A stretch of DNA of 64,000 nt, from positions 2,666,001 to 2,730,000 of the forward strand of contig NZ_CP107903.1 of assembly GCF_036013955.1 (NCBI RefSeq), given 5' to 3'. The first letter of the stretch is position 1; each line of letters opens with the position of its first letter. The position numbers were made by a program, and so were the translations under genes. The notes beneath the pieces are model-generated. The model was not told where the DNA came from, did no database searches, and saw only the letters and a program-made list of their open reading frames with translations. The DNA comes from Streptomyces sp. NBC_00459. GTDB taxonomy: Bacteria; Actinomycetota; Actinomycetes; Streptomycetales; Streptomycetaceae. Positions 1 to 7,995 of the stretch are shown here, piece after piece.

Positions 1-1013
1 TGACCTGCGCGCTGGCGATCGTCTACGGAGGCAGCTGGCTGTACTTCTTCCCGCTGCTCGGGCTGGCCACGGGCGCGGTGATGCGGGGCCCGTGGCTGGG
101 CCGCACCGGACTCGCGCTCACCGCCCTCGCGGCGACGGTCTCCTCGGTCCGGGAGGGCTGGGACGCGCTGAACGTGGCGTACGGGACGTTCCTGTCCACC
201 ATGGTGACGGCGGCGATCCTGTCCCTGACCGAGGCCGTACGTGAACTGCGGGCGGCGCGTGAGGAGTTGGCGCGCCGCGCGGTCGAGGAGGAACGGCTGC
301 GGTTCTCCCGCGACCTGCACGACCTGCTGGGCCACACCCTGTCGGTGATCGTGGTGAAGTCGGAGGCGGCCCGGCGGCTGGCGCCCCGGAACATGGACGC
401 GGCCCTGCTCCAGATCACGGACATCGAGTCGGTGGGCCGCCAGGCCCTGACGGAGATCCGCGAGGCGGTGACCGGCTACCGGCAGGGCAGCCTGGCCACG
501 GAACTGGACCGGGCGGACTCCGTCCTGACGGCGGCGGCCGTCACCCCGGTGATCCACCGCTCGGGCCCGCCCCTGCCGTCGCCGACGGAGGCGCTGCTGG
601 GGTGGGTGGTACGGGAGGCGGTCACGAACGTCCTCAGGCACAGCGGAGCCACCCGCTGCGAGATCACGGTGGAAGGTTCGGGGCTGGAGGGCGCGAGGGA
701 ACGGGTGCGGCTGACAGTCGCGGACAACGGGACCGGTGTGACGCCGCCCGCGGGGCCGGCGCAGCCAGGTATCGGCGGCACGGGACTCAAGGGGCTGACG
801 GAGCGCCTCGCGGCAGCAGGAGGCTCACTGTCGGCGGGCCCGATGCCCCGGGGCGGGTTCCTGGTGACGGCCGAACTGCCCGACCTGGCGACCGAAACGC
901 CTCCCATCGCTTCCCCGGCCTCCACATCGCTTCCCTCCGCCTCTCCGGCCTCCACATCTCCGGCCTCTTCTTCCCAGGTCGATCCCGGTATCCGCCCTAC
1001 CCTTACCCCGTGA
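1..1013 (+). CDS. Sensor histidine kinase, DesK/NarL-type (5' end outside window)
   Basis: Membrane sensor kinase that phosphorylates the response regulator encoded immediately downstream. The open frame is already running at position 3, so the N-terminus lies outside the window. Visible parts: hydrophobic segments over roughly the first 75 residues, a HisKA_3 dimerisation box (FSRDLHDLLGHTLSV, phospho-His in RDLHDLLGH), an N-box around REAVTNVLRHSGATRC, and HATPase glycine motifs (ADNGTGV, GTGLKGLTERL). The last 30 residues are a low-complexity Ala/Ser/Pro tail. The TGA stop overlaps the GTG start of the regulator (GTGA), so the two are translationally coupled. The family is clear; the signal sensed is unknown. 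Confidence 0.93.
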   Translation, partial: TCALAIVYGGSWLYFFPLLGLATGAVMRGPWLGRTGLALTALAATVSSVREGWDALNVAYGTFLSTMVTAAILSLTEAVRELRAAREELARRAVEEERLRFSRDLHDLLGHTLSVIVVKSEAARRLAPRNMDAALLQITDIESVGRQALTEIREAVTGYRQGSLATELDRADSVLTAAAVTPVIHRSGPPLPSPTEALLGWVVREAVTNVLRHSGATRCEITVEGSGLEGARERVRLTVADNGTGVTPPAGPAQPGIGGTGLKGLTERLAAAGGSLSAGPMPRGGFLVTAELPDLATETPPIASPASTSLPSASPASTSPASSSQVDPGIRPTLTP

Positions 1014-1651
1014 ACGAGATGCCCCGGGATCACCGTCCCTCGAAGTCCATCAGGGTCCTCCTCGCCGAGGACCAGCAGATGATGCGGGGCGCTCTCGCCC
1101 TGTTGCTCGGGATGGAGCCGGACATCGAGGTCGTCGCCCAGGTCGCGACCGGTGACGCCATCGTCGACGCGGTGCTGCTGCGCCGGCCGGACGTGGCGCT
1201 CCTCGACATCGAGCTGCCCGGCATGAGCGGGCTGGACGCCGCCGCTCAGCTCCGCGACGAGGCCCCGGACTGCCGGGTGCTGATCCTGACCACCTTCGGG
1301 CGCCCCGGTTATCTGCGCCGCGCCATGGAGGCGGGGGCCGCCGGTTTCCTCGTCAAGGACGGGCCCGTGGAGGAGTTGGCGGCGGCGATCCGCCGGGTGC
1401 TGACCGGGGAGACGGTCATCGACCCGGCACTTGCCGCGGCTGCGCTCAGCGCCGGGCCCAATCCGCTGACGGCGCGGGAGTGCGAGGTGCTGAACGCTTC
1501 GGCGGACGGGGCGACGGTCTCCGATGTCGCCGGCAAGCTGCATCTCTCCGAGTCGACGGTCCGCAACTATCTGTCGGCGGCCATCGGGAAGACGGGGACC
1601 CGCAATCGGATGGAGGCGGTGAGGGAGGCACGGCAGCAGGGGTGGCTGTAG
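1010..1651 (+). CDS. Response regulator, NarL/FixJ (LuxR-HTH) family
   Basis: DNA-binding partner of the kinase just upstream. The receiver domain covers about residues 14-125, with acidic pocket AEDQQ and phospho-acceptor Asp66 in DVALLDIELPG; the conserved Lys is in FLVKDG. A LuxR-type helix-turn-helix occupies about residues 150-208 (LTARECEVLNASADG, LSESTVRNYLSAAIGKTGTRNR). Start: GTG at 1010 overlaps the kinase stop by 4 bp. ATG at 1019 is an in-frame alternative that would remove three residues; neither has a strong Shine-Dalgarno. Resembles DesR-type regulators that control membrane-lipid or efflux genes, but the target here is not visible. Confidence 0.93.
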   Translation: MNEMPRDHRPSKSIRVLLAEDQQMMRGALALLLGMEPDIEVVAQVATGDAIVDAVLLRRPDVALLDIELPGMSGLDAAAQLRDEAPDCRVLILTTFGRPGYLRRAMEAGAAGFLVKDGPVEELAAAIRRVLTGETVIDPALAAAALSAGPNPLTARECEVLNASADGATVSDVAGKLHLSESTVRNYLSAAIGKTGTRNRMEAVREARQQGWL

Positions 1652-1665
1652 GCGTCCGGTCCGGT

Positions 1666-1696
1666 GGTTCTCGCCCCCGCCGCCCCTACCCGTCCC
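1666..1696. repeat. 31-bp dispersed intergenic repeat, copy A
   Basis: The stretch starting GGTTCTCGCCCCCGCC downstream of the response regulator recurs identically over 31 bp at 13679-13709, again just after the 3' end of a gene. The rest of the 1652-1771 gap is C-rich with no open frame I believe in. Confidence 0.7.
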
Positions 1697-1771
1697 GTCC
1701 TCGGGGCTCCGTCTCCGAACACACCCGTGCCCCAGAGGCGCCCCGACAGGGCCCAGACACGCTGAACGGCC

Positions 1772-2623
1772 TCACCTGGTGACCTTCACCGACTTGAATC
1801 CCTTCGCCGTCCCATCCGCCGCCACGCACACGAACCAAGCCGCCTGTGACCCCTTCACCTTCCTGAACACCGGCTCGTGGAAAGTCCGCTCGAAACTCAC
1901 CAGGTACCTGCGGATGACCCTTGTCGTGCCGTCGTCCCCAGTGCAGGTGACTTCCCGGGCCGTTGAGGCCACCTTGCCGATCACCAGGCCGTTCGGGGCG
2001 CCTGGCCGGCCGGAGGCCTCCGGCACCAAGGGGATCGTGACCGATTCAAGATCCGTACCGGCCATCGCGTCGGTCTTGTCGAACCGACCCAGCATGACCG
2101 TTGTCCGCGTATCGCCGGCGACGTGACTGACGAAGAACGAGCCTTTCCCTACCAGGTCCTTGGGGATCTTCGCGTCCGGCGGCTTCACTCCGAGCTCGGT
2201 CATGGCTTTGAACTGGCGCACCGCCTCCGCCTCGTTCCGCGGCGCTCCCCAGATGCCGACGCTGACCCACCACTCCACCTCTCGGACCTCACCCTTCGCG
2301 ATCGTGGTCCGCTGAGGCACGTACACGTGCCGCTGAGCTGCGGTCGAGGGCCCGACCGCCACATGGGTCACCTTGTCGCCGCCGCCCCCGCCGATCCCCG
2401 CCAGCGCCATCGTCCCCGTCGACCCGGCGATCACCAGGGCCGCCGCCGACGCCACCGCCCAGCGCCGGGCCCTGCGGCGTCGGCCGCCGCGGACCACCGC
2501 CTGGTAGGGGGCTATGCCGATCTCGACCTCGTCCGCCGCGCCGGCCAGCAGAAAGGTGATGTCCGCGTGTGCGGTTTCCCCATATGCCATGTTCTGGTTC
2601 GTCTCCCGGTCCACGCTCATCAC
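1772..2623 (-). CDS. Single-pass membrane protein paired with ECF sigma factor
   Basis: 283 residues. The N-terminal ~55 residues are cytoplasmic and soluble, an Arg-rich stretch (RGGRRRRARR) precedes one transmembrane helix at about residues 54-75 (WAVASAAALVIAGSTGTMALAG), and the rest is a predicted extracytoplasmic domain with no motif I recognise. Start: GTG at 2623 lies six bases after GGAGG and overlaps the sigma stop (GTGATG); ATG at 2620 is the alternative. The coupling to a SigE-type sigma gene and the topology suggest an anti-sigma or sigma-associated regulator, but no zinc-anti-sigma HxxxCxxC motif is present, so this is inference from position. Confidence 0.85.
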   Translation of the reverse strand: MMSVDRETNQNMAYGETAHADITFLLAGAADEVEIGIAPYQAVVRGGRRRRARRWAVASAAALVIAGSTGTMALAGIGGGGGDKVTHVAVGPSTAAQRHVYVPQRTTIAKGEVREVEWWVSVGIWGAPRNEAEAVRQFKAMTELGVKPPDAKIPKDLVGKGSFFVSHVAGDTRTTVMLGRFDKTDAMAGTDLESVTIPLVPEASGRPGAPNGLVIGKVASTAREVTCTGDDGTTRVIRRYLVSFERTFHEPVFRKVKGSQAAWFVCVAADGTAKGFKSVKVTR

Positions 2624-3165
2624 TTCCGCCCTCCGTGTGTCACCGTCTCCACCAGGCCCGGTATGGCGCGGAGTTTCGCGATCCCCCTGGCCGCGCTGCT
2701 CTTCACCGCGCCCACCGAGCAGCCCATCGCCTGTGCGGCCTGCGTCTCGGTCAGGTCCTCCCAGTACCGCAGCACCACCGCTTCCCGCTGCCGGGGCGGC
2801 AACTGGGCCAGCGCCTTGAGCAGCGCCCCGCGGTCGTCGGCCCTGGCGATGTGGTCGCCGGTGTCGGGCAGCTCGCGCGCCGGCCCCTCGTCGTCCCTCG
2901 GCGCCAGGAACTCCTTGAGCCGCCTGCGGTGCTTGCGGGCGTGCGCGTTGATCATCATGCGCCGCACATACGCATCCGGGTCATCGGCCGAACCGACTCT
3001 CCGCCAGGCCACATAGACCTGTTCCAGCGTCGACTGGACCAGGTCCTCCGCCGCGTGCTGCTCCCCCGTGAGCAGAAACGCCGTACGCAGCAGCCGTGGC
3101 CAGCGGCCGACGACGAAGCTCTGGAACTCCTCGTCCCGAGCCGTCTTCCGATCCCGTTCCCCCAT
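2620..3165 (-). CDS. RNA polymerase sigma factor, SigE family (ECF)
   Basis: Extracytoplasmic-function sigma factor, 181 aa. Region 2 covers roughly residues 10-80 (FVVGRWPRLLRTAFLLTG, AEDLVQSTLEQVYVAW), and region 4 roughly 105-165 (LPPRQREAVVLRYWEDLTE, TQAAQAMGCSVGAVKSSAARG). Start: AGGAGG at 3171-3176 lies five bases before ATG 3165. An in-frame GTG at 3171 sits on the ribosome-binding site and is unlikely. The gene is coupled to the downstream membrane protein. It is divergent from the MFS exporter at 3390, with a 224-bp intergenic region between them, so that exporter could be a target (inference). Confidence 0.95.
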   Translation of the reverse strand: MGERDRKTARDEEFQSFVVGRWPRLLRTAFLLTGEQHAAEDLVQSTLEQVYVAWRRVGSADDPDAYVRRMMINAHARKHRRRLKEFLAPRDDEGPARELPDTGDHIARADDRGALLKALAQLPPRQREAVVLRYWEDLTETQAAQAMGCSVGAVKSSAARGIAKLRAIPGLVETVTHGGRK

Positions 3166-3389
3166 GAGCACCTCCTAGATGTTCAAAGGAGTCCATGAGC
3201 CGCCCGAACCGTTGCCCCGGTCCCAGAACATTTTCCGCACCCGGACAGGAGGGCAGTCGTGACGGCAGATCAGATTCCCATCAGCAGGTCAAGGATCAGT
3301 TAGTACGCCAAAACATCGGAATAGTTGCCCAGGCACACAGGTTCATCTCACACGTACCCCTGCCCGGACCCGCCTGGAGGCCCCACCCC

Positions 3390-5129
3390 ATGACGCACAC
3401 GACGACCGACCGGACCACCGGAGACACCGGTGGAACCGGCAGAACGGGCGGGGCCATAGTCCCGGTGCTCGCCTTCGCGGGCATCGTTGTCGCGGTCATG
3501 CAGACCCTGCTCGTCCCCGTCATCAAGGACCTCCCCCAGCTGCTGAGCACCTCGCCCAGCAACGCCACCTGGGTGCTGACCTCGACGCTTCTCTCCGGAG
3601 CCGTGGCCACGCCGATCATGGGGCGGCTCGGCGACCTGTACGGCAAGCGGCGCATGCTGATCACCAGCCTCTCCGTGATGGTCGTCGGCGCCCTCGTCAG
3701 CGCGCTCACCAGCGACCTGCTGACCATGATCGCGGGCCGTACGCTCCAGGGCTTCGCCATGGGTGCCATCCCCCTCGGCATCGGCCTGATGCGCGACATG
3801 CTGCCCCGCGAGAAGCTCCCCTCGGCGATGGCCCTGATGAGCTCCTCCATCGGCGTCGGCGGCGGCCTCGCCCTCCCGCTCGCCGCGTTGATCGCCCAGC
3901 ACTCCGACTGGCACGCCCTCTTCTACGGCGCCGCCGGCCTCGGCGCCCTCGCCATCGCCCTCACCCTGCTCGTCGTACCCGAGTCCGACATGCGCGCCGA
4001 GGGCACCTTCGACGTACTCGGGGCCATCGGACTCTCCGTCGGCCTCGTCCTCTTCCTCCTCCCGATCACCAAGGGCAGCGACTGGGGCTGGACCTCCGCC
4101 ACCACGCTCGGCCTGTTCGGCGCGTCCGCCGTCGTACTCGTCCTGTGGGGCGTGCTGGAGCTGCGTCTGAAGGCCCCGCTGGTGGACCTGCGCACCACCG
4201 CCCGGCCCGCCGTCCTCTTCACCAACCTCGCCTCGATCATGGTCGGCGTCTCCTTCTACGTCGTCTCGCTCGTCCTGCCCCAGCTCCTCCAGCTGCCCAC
4301 CTCCACCGGCTACGGCCTCGGCCAGTCCATGGTCATGGCAGGCCTGATCGTGGCGCCGCTCGGCCTGACGATGATGTTCACGGCCCCCGTCTACGCCCGT
4401 CTCTCCGCCAAGTACGGCCCCAAGGTCACCCTGATCCTCGGTCTGCTGATCATCGCGATCGGCTACGGCGCCGGCCTCGGCCTGATGAGCGCCGCGTGGC
4501 AGTCCCTGGTCATCGCTGTCGTCCTGGGCGCGGGCATCGGGCTCGCCTACTCCTCGCTCCCCGCCCTGATCGTCGGCGCGGTCCCGGCCTCCGAGACCGG
4601 CGCGGCCAACGGCCTCAACACCCTCATGCGGTCCATCGGTACGTCCGTGTCGAGCGCCGTCGTCGGCATGGTGCTCGCCAACACCGCGGACCATGTGGGC
4701 GGCGTCGCGATCCCCACGATGCACGGGTTCCGGGTCTCCTTCCTGATCGCCACGGGCGCGGTCGTGGTCGGGCTGCTGCTCGCCCTGTTCCTGCCGGGGC
4801 GGCGCCCGGCGAACAAGCCGCAGCTGCGCGCGAGCAGCGAAGAGGTCGCCGCGCTCGACTCCGGGTTCCGTGGGCGGGTGCTGGGTGCGGATGGCAGTCC
4901 GGTCGCCCGTGCCAAGGTCACGTTGATCGACCGGCGGGGGCGTCAGGCGGGCGCCACCTTGTCGGGGGATGACGGCAGCTACGCGCTTGCTGTCCCGGCG
5001 CAGGGTGCGTATGTCCTGGCCGCGCGGGCCTCCGGCCATGGGCCGCTTGCGTCGTCCGCGACCCATGCGGGTGTCGGCGGGACGGTCGATGTCGACCTGT
5101 CCCTGCCTGGGGAGACTGTCAGCGCGTAG
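3390..5129 (+). CDS. MFS transporter, DHA2-like, with C-terminal carboxypeptidase-regulatory-like domain
   Basis: 579-residue proton-driven exporter. Hydrophobic segments run from about residue 20 to 475; the MFS loop signature GRLGDLYGKRRM lies after TM2, and GRTLQGFAMGAIPLGIGLMRD matches the TM4-5 region of multidrug exporters. After the last helix (ending LFLPGRRPANK) there is an unusual soluble tail of about 85 residues: FRGRVLGADGSPVARAKVTL, then SGDDGSYALAVPAQGAYVL, the pattern of a CarboxypepD_reg/prealbumin-like beta-sandwich. Start ATG 3390 follows TGGAGG; longer upstream frames have no RBS. Substrate unknown; drug or lipid export is a family-level guess. Confidence 0.92.
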   Translation: MTHTTTDRTTGDTGGTGRTGGAIVPVLAFAGIVVAVMQTLLVPVIKDLPQLLSTSPSNATWVLTSTLLSGAVATPIMGRLGDLYGKRRMLITSLSVMVVGALVSALTSDLLTMIAGRTLQGFAMGAIPLGIGLMRDMLPREKLPSAMALMSSSIGVGGGLALPLAALIAQHSDWHALFYGAAGLGALAIALTLLVVPESDMRAEGTFDVLGAIGLSVGLVLFLLPITKGSDWGWTSATTLGLFGASAVVLVLWGVLELRLKAPLVDLRTTARPAVLFTNLASIMVGVSFYVVSLVLPQLLQLPTSTGYGLGQSMVMAGLIVAPLGLTMMFTAPVYARLSAKYGPKVTLILGLLIIAIGYGAGLGLMSAAWQSLVIAVVLGAGIGLAYSSLPALIVGAVPASETGAANGLNTLMRSIGTSVSSAVVGMVLANTADHVGGVAIPTMHGFRVSFLIATGAVVVGLLLALFLPGRRPANKPQLRASSEEVAALDSGFRGRVLGADGSPVARAKVTLIDRRGRQAGATLSGDDGSYALAVPAQGAYVLAARASGHGPLASSATHAGVGGTVDVDLSLPGETVSA

Positions 5130-5188
5130 GCGCTGCGCTCGCCGGGGGCGGGTGCGGGTGCGTTTTGGGCTGCGGGCCCGCCGTGGCC

Positions 5189-5212
5189 GGTCGCGCAGTT
5201 CCCCGCGCCCCT
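5189..5212. repeat. Common actinomycete intergenic repeat
   Basis: The 24-mer beginning GGTCGCGCAGTTCCCCGCG is a G+C-rich motif I know as widely dispersed between Streptomyces genes. A related inverted form (GGGGCGCGGGGCTGTGTC) lies at about 59094-59110. The rest of the 5130-5299 gap holds no gene. Confidence 0.55.
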
Positions 5213-5299
5213 GTGCACTCACCCCCCGTCGTCCGGTCACCCGGGTTGTACGGCAGCATGAGGCTCCCGCACGCTCGTACGACCGAAAGGTAGGACCCC

Positions 5300-5953
5300 A
5301 TGACCGTGGCAGCGCCCAAGCCCGAGATTCTGGCCGCTTTCGAGGCTGCCAAGGGGTTCATGCCCGCCGGTGAGGGACTCGCGCTGTACGGGGCCGCCGT
5401 GGAGGCGGGAGCGCTCGGGCTGCCGTTGCTGGAGGTCGGTACGTACTGCGGGCGTTCCACGATCCTGCTCGCCGACGCGGCCCGCGCGGCCGGGGTCATC
5501 GCGGTCACCGTCGATCATCACCGGGGCAGCGAGGAGCAGCAGCCGGGGTGGGACTACCACGACCCGGAGACCGTCGACCCGGAACTCGGTGTCATGGACA
5601 CCCTTCCGCTCTTCCGGCGCACCCTGAACACCTCCGGGCTGGAGGACCACGTGATCGCGGTCGTCGGGCGTTCGCCGCAGGTGGCGCGGATCTGGAACTC
5701 GCCGCTCGGGCTCGTCTTCATCGACGGCGGGCACACCGACGAGCACGCCACCGCCGACTACGAGGGCTGGGCCCCGCACGTCGCCGAGGGCGGCCTCCTC
5801 CTCATCCACGACGTCTTCCCCGACCCCGAGGACGAGTTCACCGGCCAGGCGCCCTACCGCGTCTACCTCCGCGCCCTCGCCTCCGGCGCCTTCACCGAGA
5901 TCTCCGCGACCGACTCGCTGCGCGTCCTGCGGCGAACGGGAGCCGGAGTCTGA
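5300..5953 (+). CDS. Class I SAM-dependent methyltransferase
   Basis: 217 aa. The SAM-binding glycine loop is LLEVGTYCGRSTILLADAA (about residues 37-55), followed by an acidic residue region (AVTVDHHRG). A Mg-type O-methyltransferase pattern follows: LVFIDGGHTDEHATADYEGW near residues 137-156, then EGGLLLIHDVFPDP. The fold is like the cephalosporin hydroxylase/macrocin-O-methyltransferase group, so a metal-dependent small-molecule O-methyltransferase is likely; substrate unknown. The start ATG follows AAAGGTAGGACCCC. It lies 22 bp before the amidase gene, perhaps co-transcribed. Confidence 0.85.
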   Translation: MTVAAPKPEILAAFEAAKGFMPAGEGLALYGAAVEAGALGLPLLEVGTYCGRSTILLADAARAAGVIAVTVDHHRGSEEQQPGWDYHDPETVDPELGVMDTLPLFRRTLNTSGLEDHVIAVVGRSPQVARIWNSPLGLVFIDGGHTDEHATADYEGWAPHVAEGGLLLIHDVFPDPEDEFTGQAPYRVYLRALASGAFTEISATDSLRVLRRTGAGV

Positions 5954-5975
5954 GGCCCCGGTTAGAGTCGCTGTC

Positions 5976-6893
5976 GTGTCCTACGCAGGCCCCGGCTTCG
6001 AGCCGCCCCAGCCCCCTCGTTCCTCTCTGCGCCGTCCGCTGGCCGTCGCCCTCGCCGTGCTGGTGCTGGGCGGGACCGGCGGGTGGTTCGTCTGGGGGGC
6101 CGTCGCCGACGACGGAGGTGATCGCACGAGGCAGCTCGAGTCCGGCGGCTATACGCCCTTGTCGCCGATCGAACCGCCGGCCCTGGCCACGCCCGGCCAA
6201 CCCGCGACTCCCCTGGCGGGCAAGGTCGTCGTCATCGACCCCGGACACAATCCCGGGAACTTCAAGCACCCGGCGGAGATCGCCCGCAAGGTGAACATCG
6301 GTACGAACTCGAAGGAGTGCGACACCACCGGTACCGCCACCAACAGCGGTTACACGGAGGCCGAGTTCACCCTCGATGTCGCGCGGCGGCTGCGGACGGT
6401 CCTCGAACAGCAGGGCGCCACCGTGAAGTTCACGCAGGACGGCGACCGCTCCGACTACGCCTTCGGGCCCTGCGTCGACGAGCGCGCCCGGATCGGGAAC
6501 GCCGCGCACGCCGACGCCGTCGTCTCCATCCATGCCGACGGGAGCACTCAGGGCAACCGCGGGTTCCATGTGATCCTGCCGGGGTCGGTGCACGAAGGGG
6601 CCGCGGACACCCGGCCGATCGTCGCCTCCTCCCGGCTGCTCGGCGAGGACATCAAAGCCGGATTCATCAGCGCGACGGGCTCCGCGCCCTCCAACTACAT
6701 CGGTGGCGGTACCGGCCTGGACACCCGCACGGACCTCGGCGGTCTCAATCTGTCAACGGTTCCGAAGGTGTTCATCGAGTGCGGCAACATGCGCGACAGC
6801 AAGGACGCCGCCCTTCTGACCAGCGGGACTTGGCGCCAGGAGGCCGCACAGGGGATCTCCGAGGGAATCGTGAGTTTTCTGCGCGGGTCGTGA
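5976..6893 (+). CDS. N-acetylmuramoyl-L-alanine amidase, Amidase_3 family
   Basis: Zinc hydrolase that cleaves the MurNAc-L-Ala bond of peptidoglycan outside the cell. 305 aa: a short cytoplasmic N-terminus, a membrane anchor at about residues 20-43 (PLAVALAVLVLGGTGGWFVW), a Pro-rich linker, then the Amidase_3 domain from about residue 82. Expected zinc ligands are His91 (VVIDPGHN), Glu130 region (YTEAEFTLDVARRL) and His186 (VVSIHADGS); the catalytic Glu is Glu268 (VFIECGNMRDSKDA). GTG start at 5976. A Cys pair (Cys115 and Cys166) may form a disulfide. Confidence 0.94.
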   Translation: MSYAGPGFEPPQPPRSSLRRPLAVALAVLVLGGTGGWFVWGAVADDGGDRTRQLESGGYTPLSPIEPPALATPGQPATPLAGKVVVIDPGHNPGNFKHPAEIARKVNIGTNSKECDTTGTATNSGYTEAEFTLDVARRLRTVLEQQGATVKFTQDGDRSDYAFGPCVDERARIGNAAHADAVVSIHADGSTQGNRGFHVILPGSVHEGAADTRPIVASSRLLGEDIKAGFISATGSAPSNYIGGGTGLDTRTDLGGLNLSTVPKVFIECGNMRDSKDAALLTSGTWRQEAAQGISEGIVSFLRGS

Positions 6894-7042
6894 TCAACGT
6901 GTGCATCCCGGCGGACAGTCCGCTCGGGCGGACGATAATGTCGTGCCCCTACGCACGATCGATTGACGGCCGACCGAATTCGGACGGCCGACCGACCGAA
7001 TGACGACGACGACACGACCTACGAAGGACCTGAGGACCTGAA

Positions 7043-7885
7043 GTGAATATCCGCTCCCTCACTCGAGGCGACGGCGTGGTGATCGGAGCAGCGGTGTTGC
7101 TGTTCATCGCGTCGTTCCTCGACATCTACTCCGTCGACGGCGCCACGGGCCTCGACATGCCGAGCGCCTGGGCCAGTGGACCGGTCCTGCTGGGCGTCGT
7201 CCTCGCGGGCCTCATCGGTGCCGCGCTCGTCGTGGTGTCGCACGGTCTGCCGCAGGTGCCCAAGGTCGCGGGCATCGAGCTCGGCCAGTTCGGTGTCGCC
7301 TTCACCGTCTTCGCCGCCTGGAGCGCGCTGGGCAACGTCTTCGACCCGGCGGGCGGTGCCAACAACGTCGGCGAGAGCGCCAGTTCGGGGCCGGACGCCG
7401 GCACCGGCCTGATCCTCTCCCTGGTCGCCACGGTCCTGATGGCCGCCGCCGCGGTCGCCACCCCACTGGTCCCGGCCCTCAAGGTCGCCCTGGTCGGCGC
7501 TCCCAAGCCGCCCGCCCCGCAGCCGTACGGCGGAGGCGGTCAGCCCTACCCCGGTGGCCAGCCCCAGGGCAGCTACGGCTACCCGGGCGCCGACGCTCAG
7601 CAGCAGCCGTACGGCGGCCAGCCGCAGACCGGTCAGCCCTTCGGCGCCGGCGCGGGTCAGCCGCAGCAGACGCAGCCGCCGGCCCCGGACTTCTCCCCGT
7701 TCTGGTTCGCCGTACCGGTGCCGCGTCCACTGTTCGCGGAGGACGGTTCCCCGACGCCGATCGCCGAACTGGCCCCCGGTACCTGGTACCTGGCCGTCGA
7801 GCAGCGCGGCCAGGGTCTCATCGCCCAGACGCAGGACGGCCGCCGGGGCATCCTCCAGGACACCTCCGGCATCCAGCGCGGATAA
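7043..7885 (+). CDS. DUF5336-like four-helix membrane protein with Gln/Gly/Pro-rich tail
   Basis: 280 aa. Four hydrophobic segments fill about residues 10-155 (for example GVVIGAAVLLFIASFLDIYS and PVLLGVVLAGLIGAALVVV). A low-complexity tail follows, rich in QPYGG, YPGGQP and QQP repeats (about 160-220). It ends with a compact segment (FSPFWFAVPVPRPLFAEDG, then PGTWYLAVEQRGQGLIAQT) that may be a small beta domain. Such architecture is common in actinobacterial membrane proteins of unknown role. GTG start at 7043 after GAGGACCT. Confidence 0.85.
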   Translation: MNIRSLTRGDGVVIGAAVLLFIASFLDIYSVDGATGLDMPSAWASGPVLLGVVLAGLIGAALVVVSHGLPQVPKVAGIELGQFGVAFTVFAAWSALGNVFDPAGGANNVGESASSGPDAGTGLILSLVATVLMAAAAVATPLVPALKVALVGAPKPPAPQPYGGGGQPYPGGQPQGSYGYPGADAQQQPYGGQPQTGQPFGAGAGQPQQTQPPAPDFSPFWFAVPVPRPLFAEDGSPTPIAELAPGTWYLAVEQRGQGLIAQTQDGRRGILQDTSGIQRG

Positions 7886-7910
7886 CACCGTCTGCGGGAT
7901 ACCCGTGCTG

Positions 7911-7940
7911 CGGCCCCTTGCCCTTCCGGGCGAGGGGCCG
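7911..7940 (+). terminator. Intrinsic hairpin after 7043-7885 gene
   Basis: 13-bp stem (CGGCCCCTTGCCC pairing with GGGCGAGGGGCCG, one G-U) around a TTCC loop, 25 bp after the stop. No U-tract, as usual in actinomycetes. Confidence 0.75.
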
Positions 7941-7971
7941 TTGTCGTACAGTCGCGGCCGGCGCTCTACAT

Positions 7972-7986
7972 CTGACGGACCGTCAG
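7972..7986 (+). promoter_or_regulatory. Inverted-repeat operator, site 1 (CTGACGG-A-CCGTCAG)
   Basis: Perfect 7-bp inverted repeat with a single-base centre. It ends inside the ribosome-binding site of the LLM oxidoreductase (AGGAGG at 7985-7990). Near-identical 15-mers stand before the aldehyde dehydrogenase (15779-15793, one change) and before CYP125 (37062-37076, one change). Size and symmetry suit a TetR-family repressor; which one is unknown. Confidence 0.75.
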
Positions 7987-7995
7987 GAGGCAGGT

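Noticed and set aside
3166..3171. GTG 3171 as sigma factor start
   Set aside because: It overlaps the AGGAGG ribosome-binding site that belongs to ATG 3165.
3348..5240. A 630-codon open frame on the minus strand opposite the MFS gene (and similar ones opposite the GH27 and DHA2 genes)
   Set aside because: Shadow frames of high-GC coding DNA: composition is Arg/Gly/Asp/His-rich without domains, no RBS, while the opposite strand has clear families.
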